Below are positions 45,601 to 51,462 of a stretch of 64,000 nucleotides of DNA, one piece after another. Origin of the DNA: UBA6522 sp963664945 (GTDB lineage Bacteria > Pseudomonadota > Gammaproteobacteria > Steroidobacterales > Rariloculaceae); the NCBI GenBank assembly GCA_963664945.1, contig OY761822.1, positions 3,844,001-3,908,000 of the forward strand. Direction: 5' to 3'. The translations under genes and the position numbers were made by a program. Below the pieces are notes generated by a model. That model did no database searches, was not told where the DNA came from, and saw only the letters and a list, made by a program, of their open reading frames with translations. Positions within the stretch are counted from its first letter, which is position 1. The number at the start of each line of letters is the position of its first letter.

Positions 45601-46204
45601 CGACCTCTCCAAGCAGGTCGCTGAGCCGGTCCAAATTCTCCCGGGTGCGCCGGATGCGGTGTTCGGTTTCGCGGCGGCGCTCCTTGTACCTTGAGATTCC
45701 CGCCGCCTCCTCCAGAAAGGCGCGCAAATCCTCGGGCCTGGCTTCCACCAGCCGCGAAATCATGCCCTGCTCGATGATGGAGTACCCGTGAGACCCCAGC
45801 CCGGTGCCCAGGAGCATGTGGGTGATGTCCTTGCGTCGGCAGCGGCTGTTGTTCAGGAAGTACTTCGACGTGCCGTCGCGGGAAACCACGCGCCGCACGG
45901 CCACCTCCGAATAACCCGCGTAAGGCCCGCCCAGCGTTCCGTCGGCGTTGTTGAACATGAGTTCCACGCTCGCCCTGCCAACGGGCTTGCGTACGCTGGA
46001 ACCGTTGAATATCACGTCGGCCATGGAGTCGCCGCGCAGCGTCCTGGCGGAACTTTCGCCAAGGACCCAGCGAACGGCGTCGATGATGTTGGACTTGCCG
46101 CACCCGTTCGGGCCGACTATCGCCATGAGATTTCCGGGGAAGGAGATCGTTGTGGAATCCACAAAAGACTTGAAGCCCGAAAGCTTAATCTTACTCAGGC
46201 GCAT
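42698..46204 (-). CDS. smc: Chromosome segregation protein SMC
   Basis: The long coiled-coil ATPase of the condensin-like complex, 1,168 residues. The N-terminal head has Walker A (VGPNGCGKSNIIDAVRWVLGE) and a Q-loop region; coiled coil runs from about 165 to 500; a hinge spans about 500-660; a second coil follows. The C-terminal head has the signature motif LLSGGEKALTAVALVFSIF and Walker B PFCLLDEVDAPLDDANVGRF. ScpA and ScpB partners are encoded 7 kb away. Divergent from dksA. Confidence 0.97.
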   Translation of the reverse strand: MRLSKIKLSGFKSFVDSTTISFPGNLMAIVGPNGCGKSNIIDAVRWVLGESSARTLRGDSMADVIFNGSSVRKPVGRASVELMFNNADGTLGGPYAGYSEVAVRRVVSRDGTSKYFLNNSRCRRKDITHMLLGTGLGSHGYSIIEQGMISRLVEARPEDLRAFLEEAAGISRYKERRRETEHRIRRTRENLDRLSDLLGEVGKQIGRLQRQARAAERYKALKAEQRRMEAELLVLRLSALQEDHESRRAHRDGKQTSLDATLARQRATEAKIEELRQELDERNKHHGEVRSRALEVDSEVSRLEQSIEHRRKLQQRRKMDLEDIARQLDQSQSLSDSDRSVIEAVDRMLDGLEPRLARARGQHRGFREALRQAELAWEASQEEWGGVVESLAEAERTERVEEERLGHLDDRRNRLREERKRLEEERPDRDADRLRERLEALAEDEQTLRRASEEASTELDKTWNRLQSLREAEAGVAQRLDEARRQLQEQRGRLASLQALQEAAAEPTSHEVGDWLDSSGWLSNPRYADALVAEAGWETAVETVLGDYLQAICVDGTDAAAPRLAELAKGDVTLWDNGVAEAPAGRGSRRMLRHFVKGPGVDKLLKGVHAAETVTDALAIRRRLGAQESVVTRDGLWMGPQWIRVRRDADPQAGLLARGEEIKRLRKGIASFVGQVEGLQGDLAKVRKELERTEAGQGDAQAIAVERQQNYTDIRSELDTGRSKFDDLIRRSQAAARRMREIDEELQGLADRESRSRAQFDQALSRRGELAESRATLEARRDDDRRRLERARADEEQRRADVQDLSRRIEAEKSSRESALGALDRIRDQQGHLRRRRDELRAEAQAAVEPAAEEERVLEEQLKEKLKVRDRLHAARTAVEEAEARLRDSRFRHAGQERDVDTARQVLEEARLDVREVEVRMESVNADLSRTGFESDDLLASLQDDASVDSWESGLEKLARRIRLVGSVNLAAIDELERQTERKQYLDSQFDDLGKALATLENAIRKIDRETRTRFDETFKAANKGLARLFPRLYGGGHAYLELDGDDLLTSGVTIMARPPGKRVSTIHLLSGGEKALTAVALVFSIFELNPAPFCLLDEVDAPLDDANVGRFAEIVGEMSQRVQFVLITHNKTTMESMQQLTGVTMSEPGVSRLVAVDIDEAVQLAAV

Positions 46205-46455
46205 ACTGACTTGTGACAGTTGAGCAAAACCAGGCCGCGATTACTGCTCCAACGAAGCCAGTGTAATCGAAAAAGGCGGCCAAAACGATTTTTTTTGGCG
46301 GATGCGGCCCTGTGGCGGGGCGGCCACCAGAGGCCGGATTAGCTCAAGTTCGGAGAATATGGCCCGGCATGCCGGCCAATCGAACCCTGCCGCCACCCTG
46401 TTGCCGGCGACGATATTCGATTGTCGCAAAGGCTTCCGCTCTGGCTCCATCGCGG

Positions 46456-46461
46456 TATAAT
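46456..46461 (+). promoter_or_regulatory. Probable -10 element for dksA
   Basis: A perfect TATAAT lies 34 bases before the dksA ATG. The -35 region at the expected distance (around 46433) is weak (CTTCCG/TTCCGC), so an activator or GC-rich discriminator control is plausible. The following discriminator CGCGCG is GC-rich, as at ppGpp/DksA-sensitive promoters. Confidence 0.45.
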
Positions 46462-46495
46462 CGCGCGTTTCCCACCAACTGATATGTCTTGACCC

Positions 46496-47014
46496 ATGGC
46501 TGAAACAAGTGCCGCCAAGAGATCGTCGGCGCGCCGCAAGACAAAGTCGCGCGCGGCGGGCGCCGGAGCCAACATCTTCTCCGGGCCGGTGCGCGGATTC
46601 GAGCCCTATCGGCCAAAGCGCGGCGAACCCTACATGAGCGACGGCCAGGTCGAGCACTTCCGGGATTTGCTCAACGCCTGGAAGCTGGAACTCATGGAAG
46701 AGGTGGACCGCACCATGCTGCACATGAAGGACGATGCGGCAAATTTCCCGGACCCGAGCGATCGTGCGACCCAGGAGTCCGATTTCGGGCTGGAACTGAG
46801 AACCCGGGACCGCGAACGCAAGTTGCTCAGAAAGATCGACTCGGCGCTGCTGCGCATCGAAGATGGCTCCTACGGCTATTGCGAAGAAACAGGGGACGAG
46901 ATCGGCCTGAGGCGCCTGGAAGCGCGGCCTGTGGCGACCCTTTGCCTGGAAGCTCAGGAACGGCGCGAATTGGCGGAACGGCAATTCCGGGACCGGGAGG
47001 ATCGCTACCGCTAG
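46496..47014 (+). CDS. dksA: RNA polymerase-binding transcription factor DksA, reduced-cysteine form
   Basis: Binds the RNA polymerase secondary channel and works with ppGpp. The 172-residue protein has a basic Ala/Lys-rich N-terminal extension, a coiled coil with an Asp-containing tip region (HMKDDAANFPDPSDRATQESD), and the globular end. In the zinc module the usual CxxC pairs read CEET and CLEA, so only two of four cysteines remain. This resembles the zinc-independent DksA2 type. A downstream inverted repeat overlaps the stop codon. Confidence 0.93.
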   Translation: MAETSAAKRSSARRKTKSRAAGAGANIFSGPVRGFEPYRPKRGEPYMSDGQVEHFRDLLNAWKLELMEEVDRTMLHMKDDAANFPDPSDRATQESDFGLELRTRDRERKLLRKIDSALLRIEDGSYGYCEETGDEIGLRRLEARPVATLCLEAQERRELAERQFRDREDRYR

Positions 47015-47099
47015 TGTCGAGCTCTGATGCGACAGAACAGGCTTGACTCGACACTAGGAGTTTTCGCAGCGGGCTCGCTGCGCTGACCCGGAGGGAAAT
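47011..47099 (+). repeat. Inverted repeat at the dksA stop plus dispersed repeat copy C
   Basis: CTAGTGTCGAG (47011-47021) and CTCGACACTAG (47047-47057) form a perfect 11-bp inverted repeat with a 25-base loop; the first arm contains the dksA stop. No T-run follows, so it is not a standard terminator. At 47072-47099 GGCTCGCTGCGCTGACCCGGAGGGAAAT repeats the left half of the element at 41832. Confidence 0.5.
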
Positions 47100-47189
47100 A
47101 AGGAGGCCCGTCGATCGGCAAATTTCGCCCCGGATGGCGCTCTGAAACAAAAAAGTTCACCAATACAGGACACTACCGCAAATTAGGTG

Positions 47190-47218
47190 GTGACAATTCA
47201 ATTTGCGATGTCTATAAT
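47190..47218 (+). promoter_or_regulatory. Strong sigma70-like promoter for a small RNA
   Basis: GTGACA (47190-47195), a 17-base spacer, and a perfect TATAAT (47213-47218). Transcription would begin near 47225. No protein gene lies downstream on this strand before a terminator at 47283. Confidence 0.7.
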
Positions 47219-47224
47219 GCGCGC

Positions 47225-47312
47225 CGGCAGTGCGTTACTCCCCCAGCGCGTTGCTGCCGGTCGAGATTCGACCGGTCATTTTAAAGCCCCCGTTCTGCGG
47301 GGGCTTTTCTTT
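47225..47312 (+). ncRNA. Candidate small RNA with two alternative hairpins
   Basis: About 85 nt between a near-consensus promoter and a strong terminator. A first stem pairs 47223-47230 (GCCGGCAG) with 47254-47261, enclosing a loop with ACTCCCCCAG, a C-run able to pair with Shine-Dalgarno-like G-rich sites. A second, perfect 8-bp hairpin (CCGGTCGA-GAT-TCGACCGG, 47257-47275) shares bases with the first, so the two are mutually exclusive. I do not recognise a known family. It lies between dksA and pnp, on the strand opposite to pnp. Confidence 0.55.
47283..47312 (+). terminator. Rho-independent terminator of the candidate small RNA
   Basis: AAAGCCCCCG, TTCTG loop, CGGGGGCTTTT and TCTTT: a 10-bp stem with a T-run. 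The stem's A/T flanks also give a weak terminator for minus-strand transcripts leaving pnp. Confidence 0.85.
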
Positions 47313-47384
47313 GGGAGTCGAGTCCGGCGCGGTGGGTACGGCTATACGGTGGGAGCCGCGTCCGGCGGTGTGGGCATGGCTATG

Positions 47385-47489
47385 GCCAACTGCTGCGTCG
47401 GGACCGCTCGATCACGCACAACGTCGATTGCGTGTGCGAACGGGCAATACCCGATAGCCAACTGCTGCGTCGGGAGCGCTCGATCACGC
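47385..47489. repeat. 33-bp direct repeat, second copy over the pnp stop codon
   Basis: The 33-base sequence starting GCCAACTGCTGCGTCGGGA occurs at 47385-47417 and 47457-47489 with one mismatch. The second copy includes the last codons and TGA of pnp, so the first may be a partial duplication of the pnp 3' end. Just before it, 47316-47384 holds two imperfect copies of a ~35-base GGGAG-CG-GTCCGGCG unit. Confidence 0.6.
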
Positions 47490-49568
47490 CGCTTCAAGGT
47501 CCCTCATGCTCAACCGGATTCGTCCCTGGCGGTCGACCTCCAGCACCTTCACCTTGATGACGTCGCCTTCGGAAAGCCTGTCGCTGACCTTTTCCACGCG
47601 CTCATTGGAAATCTGCGAGATGTGAACCAGGCCATCCTTGCCGGGGAGGATGGAGACAAAGGCGCCGAAGTCCATCAACCGGACCACCTTGCCCTCATAG
47701 ATGCGGCCAACCTCCACGTCGGCCGTAATCAATTCGATCCGGGCCTGGGCATCGCGCCCGGAACTGCCGTCCACTGACGCGATACGGACCGTGCCGTCGT
47801 TCTCCACGTCGATGGTGGCGCCGGTTTCCTCCGTCATTGCGCGAATGACCGCGCCGCCCTTGCCGATGACGTCGCGAATCTTCTCGGGATCGATCTTGAT
47901 GGTGATGATGCTCGGCGCCCAGTCGGACATCTTTTGCCGCGGCGCCCTGATCACGGAGTTCATCCTTCCGAGGATGAACAGCCGGGCGTCGCGCGCCTGG
48001 TCCAGCGCATCGGCCATGATCTCGCCGGTGATGCCGTCGATCTTGATGTCCATCTGCAGCGCGGTGATGCCCGTGGCGGTGCCTGCGACCTTGAAATCCA
48101 TGTCGCCCAGGTGATCCTCGTCCCCGAGGATGTCCGTGAGAACGACGTAGTCGTCGCCTTCCTTGACCAATCCCATGGCGACACCCGCAACCGGGGCCGC
48201 AATGGGCACGCCGGCGTCCATCAGCGACAGGCTCGTACCGCAGACGCTGGCCATGGAGCTGGAGCCGTTGGACTCGGTTATTTCCGACACGACCCGGGTC
48301 ACGTAGGGGAAGTCGTCCGGTTTCGGAAGAACGGCTTCCATACCGCGGCGAGCCAACCGCCCGTGACCGATCTCGCGCCGTTTCGGGCCGGTCATGAAGG
48401 CGGTTTCTCCCACGCAGTACGGTGGGAAGTTGTAGTGGAGCATGAATTGATCCTTGCGCTCTCCCTCCAGCGCATCGATGATCTGCGCGTCTCGTCCCGT
48501 GCCGAGCGTCGTGACCACCAGCGCCTGGGTTTCACCCCTGGTGAAGAGCGCTGAACCGTGGGTCCTCGGCAGCAGGCCGACCTTCACGTCGACGGGCCTG
48601 ACCCTGCGGGAGTCCCGTCCGTCGATCCGCGTCCCTCCGGAGAGCACGCGTCCGCGGACCACATTCTTTTCGAGGCGGCTGAACTCGGCTTCGACCTGAC
48701 CGGCGCTCCAGTTCGAGGCGTCGTCGCCCGCCAGCGCATCGACCAGTTCCCGCTTGATGCCCGCCAGGCGCGTTCGGCGCGCCTGCTTCTCCACAATCCC
48801 GTAGGCATCGCGCAATTGAGCGCCGGCCGCGCTTTCCACCGACCTGACCAGAAGCTCATCGGTCTCGGGCCCCTGCCAATCGAACGGTGTAATGGCCACT
48901 TCGGCCACCAGTTCATCGATCGCCCGAATCGCCCTCTGCATCTGCTCGTGCCCGTACAGCACGGCGCCCAGCATGACCTTTTCGGAAAGCATGTTGGCTT
49001 CCGACTCCACCATCAGGACCGCGTTCCTCGTCCCGGCCACCACCAGGTCCAGATCGGACTCCGCCACGGTCGACATGGCCGGATTGGGGAGATAGGCGCC
49101 GTCGCGGTAGCCGACGCGGATGGCGGCGATGGGGCCCTGGAAGGGCAATCCCGAAATCGACAATGCGGCAGATGCGCCGATCAGCGACGGGATATCCGCA
49201 TTGATTTCCGGGTCCAGCGACAGCACCGTCGCAATCACCTGTACTTCGTTGCGGTACGCCTTGGGGAACAACGGCCGGATCGGGCGGTCGATCAGCCTTG
49301 ACGTCAGCGTTTCCTTTTCGCTCGGCCGTCCCTCGCGCTTGAAGAATCCGCCGGGAATCTTTCCGGCGGCATACGTCTTTTCCTGGTAATTCACCGTGAG
49401 CGGGAAGAAATCCCGTTCGCCGCTGGCGCCTTTCCGGCCTACCGCGGTCACCAATACGACAGTATCGCCCATGGTCACCAGAACGGCGCCGTCTGCCTGA
49501 CGCGCCATTTCACCTGTTTCGATGGTGACGGTCTGGTCACCGTATTCAAACGATTTGCTTAGTTTCAC
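47484..49568 (-). CDS. pnp: Polyribonucleotide nucleotidyltransferase
   Basis: A phosphorolytic 3'-5' exoribonuclease, trimeric, degradosome-associated. It has 694 residues with two RNase PH domains (ADGAVLVTMGDTVVLVTAVG; TRGETQALVVTTLGTGRDAQ), then a KH domain (IRDVIGKGGAVIRAMTEETGATIDVENDGTV) and an S1 domain (YEGKVVRLMDFGAFVSILPGKDGLVHISQI). I chose the GTG at 49568 (VKLSKSFEYGDQTVTIETGEMARQADG); the earlier in-frame ATG at 49628 adds residues that do not match the family. It follows rpsO. Confidence 0.96.
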   Translation of the reverse strand: MKLSKSFEYGDQTVTIETGEMARQADGAVLVTMGDTVVLVTAVGRKGASGERDFFPLTVNYQEKTYAAGKIPGGFFKREGRPSEKETLTSRLIDRPIRPLFPKAYRNEVQVIATVLSLDPEINADIPSLIGASAALSISGLPFQGPIAAIRVGYRDGAYLPNPAMSTVAESDLDLVVAGTRNAVLMVESEANMLSEKVMLGAVLYGHEQMQRAIRAIDELVAEVAITPFDWQGPETDELLVRSVESAAGAQLRDAYGIVEKQARRTRLAGIKRELVDALAGDDASNWSAGQVEAEFSRLEKNVVRGRVLSGGTRIDGRDSRRVRPVDVKVGLLPRTHGSALFTRGETQALVVTTLGTGRDAQIIDALEGERKDQFMLHYNFPPYCVGETAFMTGPKRREIGHGRLARRGMEAVLPKPDDFPYVTRVVSEITESNGSSSMASVCGTSLSLMDAGVPIAAPVAGVAMGLVKEGDDYVVLTDILGDEDHLGDMDFKVAGTATGITALQMDIKIDGITGEIMADALDQARDARLFILGRMNSVIRAPRQKMSDWAPSIITIKIDPEKIRDVIGKGGAVIRAMTEETGATIDVENDGTVRIASVDGSSGRDAQARIELITADVEVGRIYEGKVVRLMDFGAFVSILPGKDGLVHISQISNERVEKVSDRLSEGDVIKVKVLEVDRQGRIRLSMRDLEAA

Positions 49569-49671
49569 TCTTCCATTCCCTGCACGCGCACCCGCTGCCC
49601 GCCCTGCGGACAGGTTCGATATGCGCAATAACGAATCAGAGCCGTCGATACGGCTCTGAAAAAACTAGGAT

Positions 49672-49941
49672 TCAACGTCTCAGACCAAGGCGGCGTATCA
49701 GGTCCTGGTAGCGCCCCTGATCGTTCTTCTTCAAATAATCCAACAACTTGCGGCGCTGGTTGACCATTTTGAGCAACCCTCGGCGGGAGTGGTGATCCTT
49801 CTTGTGGCTGGCAAAATGGCCAGTGAGCTGCTTGATTCTCGCCGACAACAACGCCACCTGTATCTCCGCTGAACCGGTATCGTCCTCACCACGCTGGTAT
49901 TCAGCAATGATCCCGGATTTATCTGCCGCGCTTAGCCCCAT
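49672..49941 (-). CDS. rpsO: 30S ribosomal protein S15
   Basis: Binds 16S rRNA in the central domain. It has 89 residues, the standard length: MGLSAADKSGIIAEYQRGEDDTGSAEIQVALLSARIKQLTGHFASHKKDHHSRRGLLKMVNQRRKLLDYLK. The ATG at 49941 has GGAG 8 bases upstream; an in-frame GTG at 49950 falls within that site. The rpsO-pnp pair is universal in this class and is usually cotranscribed. Confidence 0.97.
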   Translation of the reverse strand: MGLSAADKSGIIAEYQRGEDDTGSAEIQVALLSARIKQLTGHFASHKKDHHSRRGLLKMVNQRRKLLDYLKKNDQGRYQDLIRRLGLRR

Positions 49942-50066
49942 CAATTTCACTCCGCGGCGCTAGCCGCGATTGGCGTGGTAACCCGGCCGGTCATGTTCTG
50001 CCTGCCGGAAAAACCGCGTATTCTACTCGCACATTCCCGTTCGTTCCACGCTTTTTCGTCAATCCG

Positions 50067-50990
50067 TCAATCGGCGCCGCGGGATACCGCGAAAACGCGC
50101 CGCGGCGCCAGGCGCCCCGGGTCGGTCACCTCGCCGACACCCAGAAATTCCCCGTCGCGCGAATAGACCCGGACCCGCCCTCTCGGCCAGTCCGGCTCCG
50201 CCGTCGCCGCGCGGCCATTGGCGAAGGGCTCGCGCAGCGACGCGGGAACGTCGACACGCGGCCACGATGTCAGTGCCCGATCCGCCGGCAACAGGAATCG
50301 GTCCAGTGCCTCCGGTCCCTCCCGGGCGCGATCCTCAAGCGTCGCCACGTCCACCATTTGCGCCTCGCCGAACGGCCCCACGGACGTGCGGCGCAATGCC
50401 CGCACGTGCCCGAGCGTCCCGAGCGCGCGGGCAATGTCCTCGACCAGGGTCCGCACATAGGCGCCCTTCGAACAAGTGACGTCGAACTTAAGTTCCGGAG
50501 ACTGCAGGCGCCGCAACCGCAAACGGAACACCCGGACGGTGCGCGGCTTGCGCGGGACCTCGATGCCCTGGCGAGCCAGCTTGTAGAGGCGCTGGCCCTT
50601 GTGCTTGAGGGCCGAATACATTGGCGGAGTCTGCTCATACTCGCCAACGAACCCGGCAAGAACACTTTCGACCGTATCGGTCGAGACTTCGATCGCAGGA
50701 CTTCGATCAACCACGGAACCGTGCGCGTCCCCGGTGTCCGTGGACTCGCCCAGGCACGCCGTCACGCGATAACTCTTGCGGGCGTCGAGGAGGTACGAAC
50801 AGACCTTGGTCGCCGCGCCCAGGCACACCGGCAACATACCCGTCGCCAGCGGATCCAGGCTGCCCGTATGCCCCGCTTTTTTCGCGTTGTAGAGGCGCCT
50901 GACGCGCTGCAACGCCTGATTGGAGGTGGAGTCGGCGGGCTTGTCGAGCAGCACGATGCCGTTTACGGCGCGACGGGCCGGCCGCTTCAC
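50067..50990 (-). CDS. truB: tRNA pseudouridine(55) synthase
   Basis: Forms pseudouridine 55 in the T-loop of tRNAs. It has 307 residues with NGIVLLDKPADSTSNQALQRVRRLYNAKKAGHTGSLDPLATGMLPVCLG, where the catalytic Asp is in GSLDPLATG, then YSALKHKGQRLYKLARQG and CSKGAYVRTLVEDIARALG, and a C-terminal PUA-like part. It overlaps rbfA by 4 bp. Confidence 0.96.
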   Translation of the reverse strand: MKRPARRAVNGIVLLDKPADSTSNQALQRVRRLYNAKKAGHTGSLDPLATGMLPVCLGAATKVCSYLLDARKSYRVTACLGESTDTGDAHGSVVDRSPAIEVSTDTVESVLAGFVGEYEQTPPMYSALKHKGQRLYKLARQGIEVPRKPRTVRVFRLRLRRLQSPELKFDVTCSKGAYVRTLVEDIARALGTLGHVRALRRTSVGPFGEAQMVDVATLEDRAREGPEALDRFLLPADRALTSWPRVDVPASLREPFANGRAATAEPDWPRGRVRVYSRDGEFLGVGEVTDPGRLAPRRVFAVSRGAD

Positions 50991-51388
50991 TCCGGCGACT
51001 CCCCGGAGGACGGCGAGGAGTCTTCCCCGGAAGTTCCGCTTATCCCGGAACCTTCGGTCGCGGCATCGATCAGGCGTGTCAACTCCAGTCCCCGCCGTGA
51101 GCCCTCATCGAGGGAAAACCTCAGTTCAGGCGTATGCCTGAGGCGCAGCAGTCGCGCGACCCGGGATCTGAGAAAACCGCCGGCCCGCTCAAGGGAGGCC
51201 AACACCGGTTGCGGGTCCGCATCCGGGTCCAGTGTACTGACGAAGACGCGAGCCACCCGGATGTCCCCCGACACCCGCACCTCGGTGACGCTGACGCCCC
51301 GCAGCCGCGGGTCCTTGACGTCGCCATGGAGCAAATCGTTAAGCGCCCGCTGCAACTGCGACGCCACGCGTAATGTCCTGGCCGGCAT
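50987..51388 (-). CDS. rbfA: 30S ribosome-binding factor RbfA
   Basis: A cold-shock 16S maturation factor with a KH-like fold. It has 133 residues: RTLRVASQLQRALNDLLHGDVKDPRLRGVSVTEVRVSGDIRVARVFVSTL, followed by VARLLRLRHTPELRFSLDEGSRRGLELTRLI. A Ser/Pro/Glu-rich tail (SGTSGEDSSPSSGESPE) follows the conserved core. It lies between infB and truB in the usual order. Confidence 0.95.
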   Translation of the reverse strand: MPARTLRVASQLQRALNDLLHGDVKDPRLRGVSVTEVRVSGDIRVARVFVSTLDPDADPQPVLASLERAGGFLRSRVARLLRLRHTPELRFSLDEGSRRGLELTRLIDAATEGSGISGTSGEDSSPSSGESPE

Positions 51389-51462
51389 CGATTACCCGGG
51401 CAGGCTGGCGCGGCGCTGAAGGCGCGAGGCAGGAGCGGCAAGCGGGCGACCGATGCGAACCA

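Noticed and set aside
47221..47312. Possible tRNA at the strong promoter after dksA
   Set aside because: No acceptor pairing, T-loop or anticodon arm; the hairpins fit a small RNA with terminator instead.
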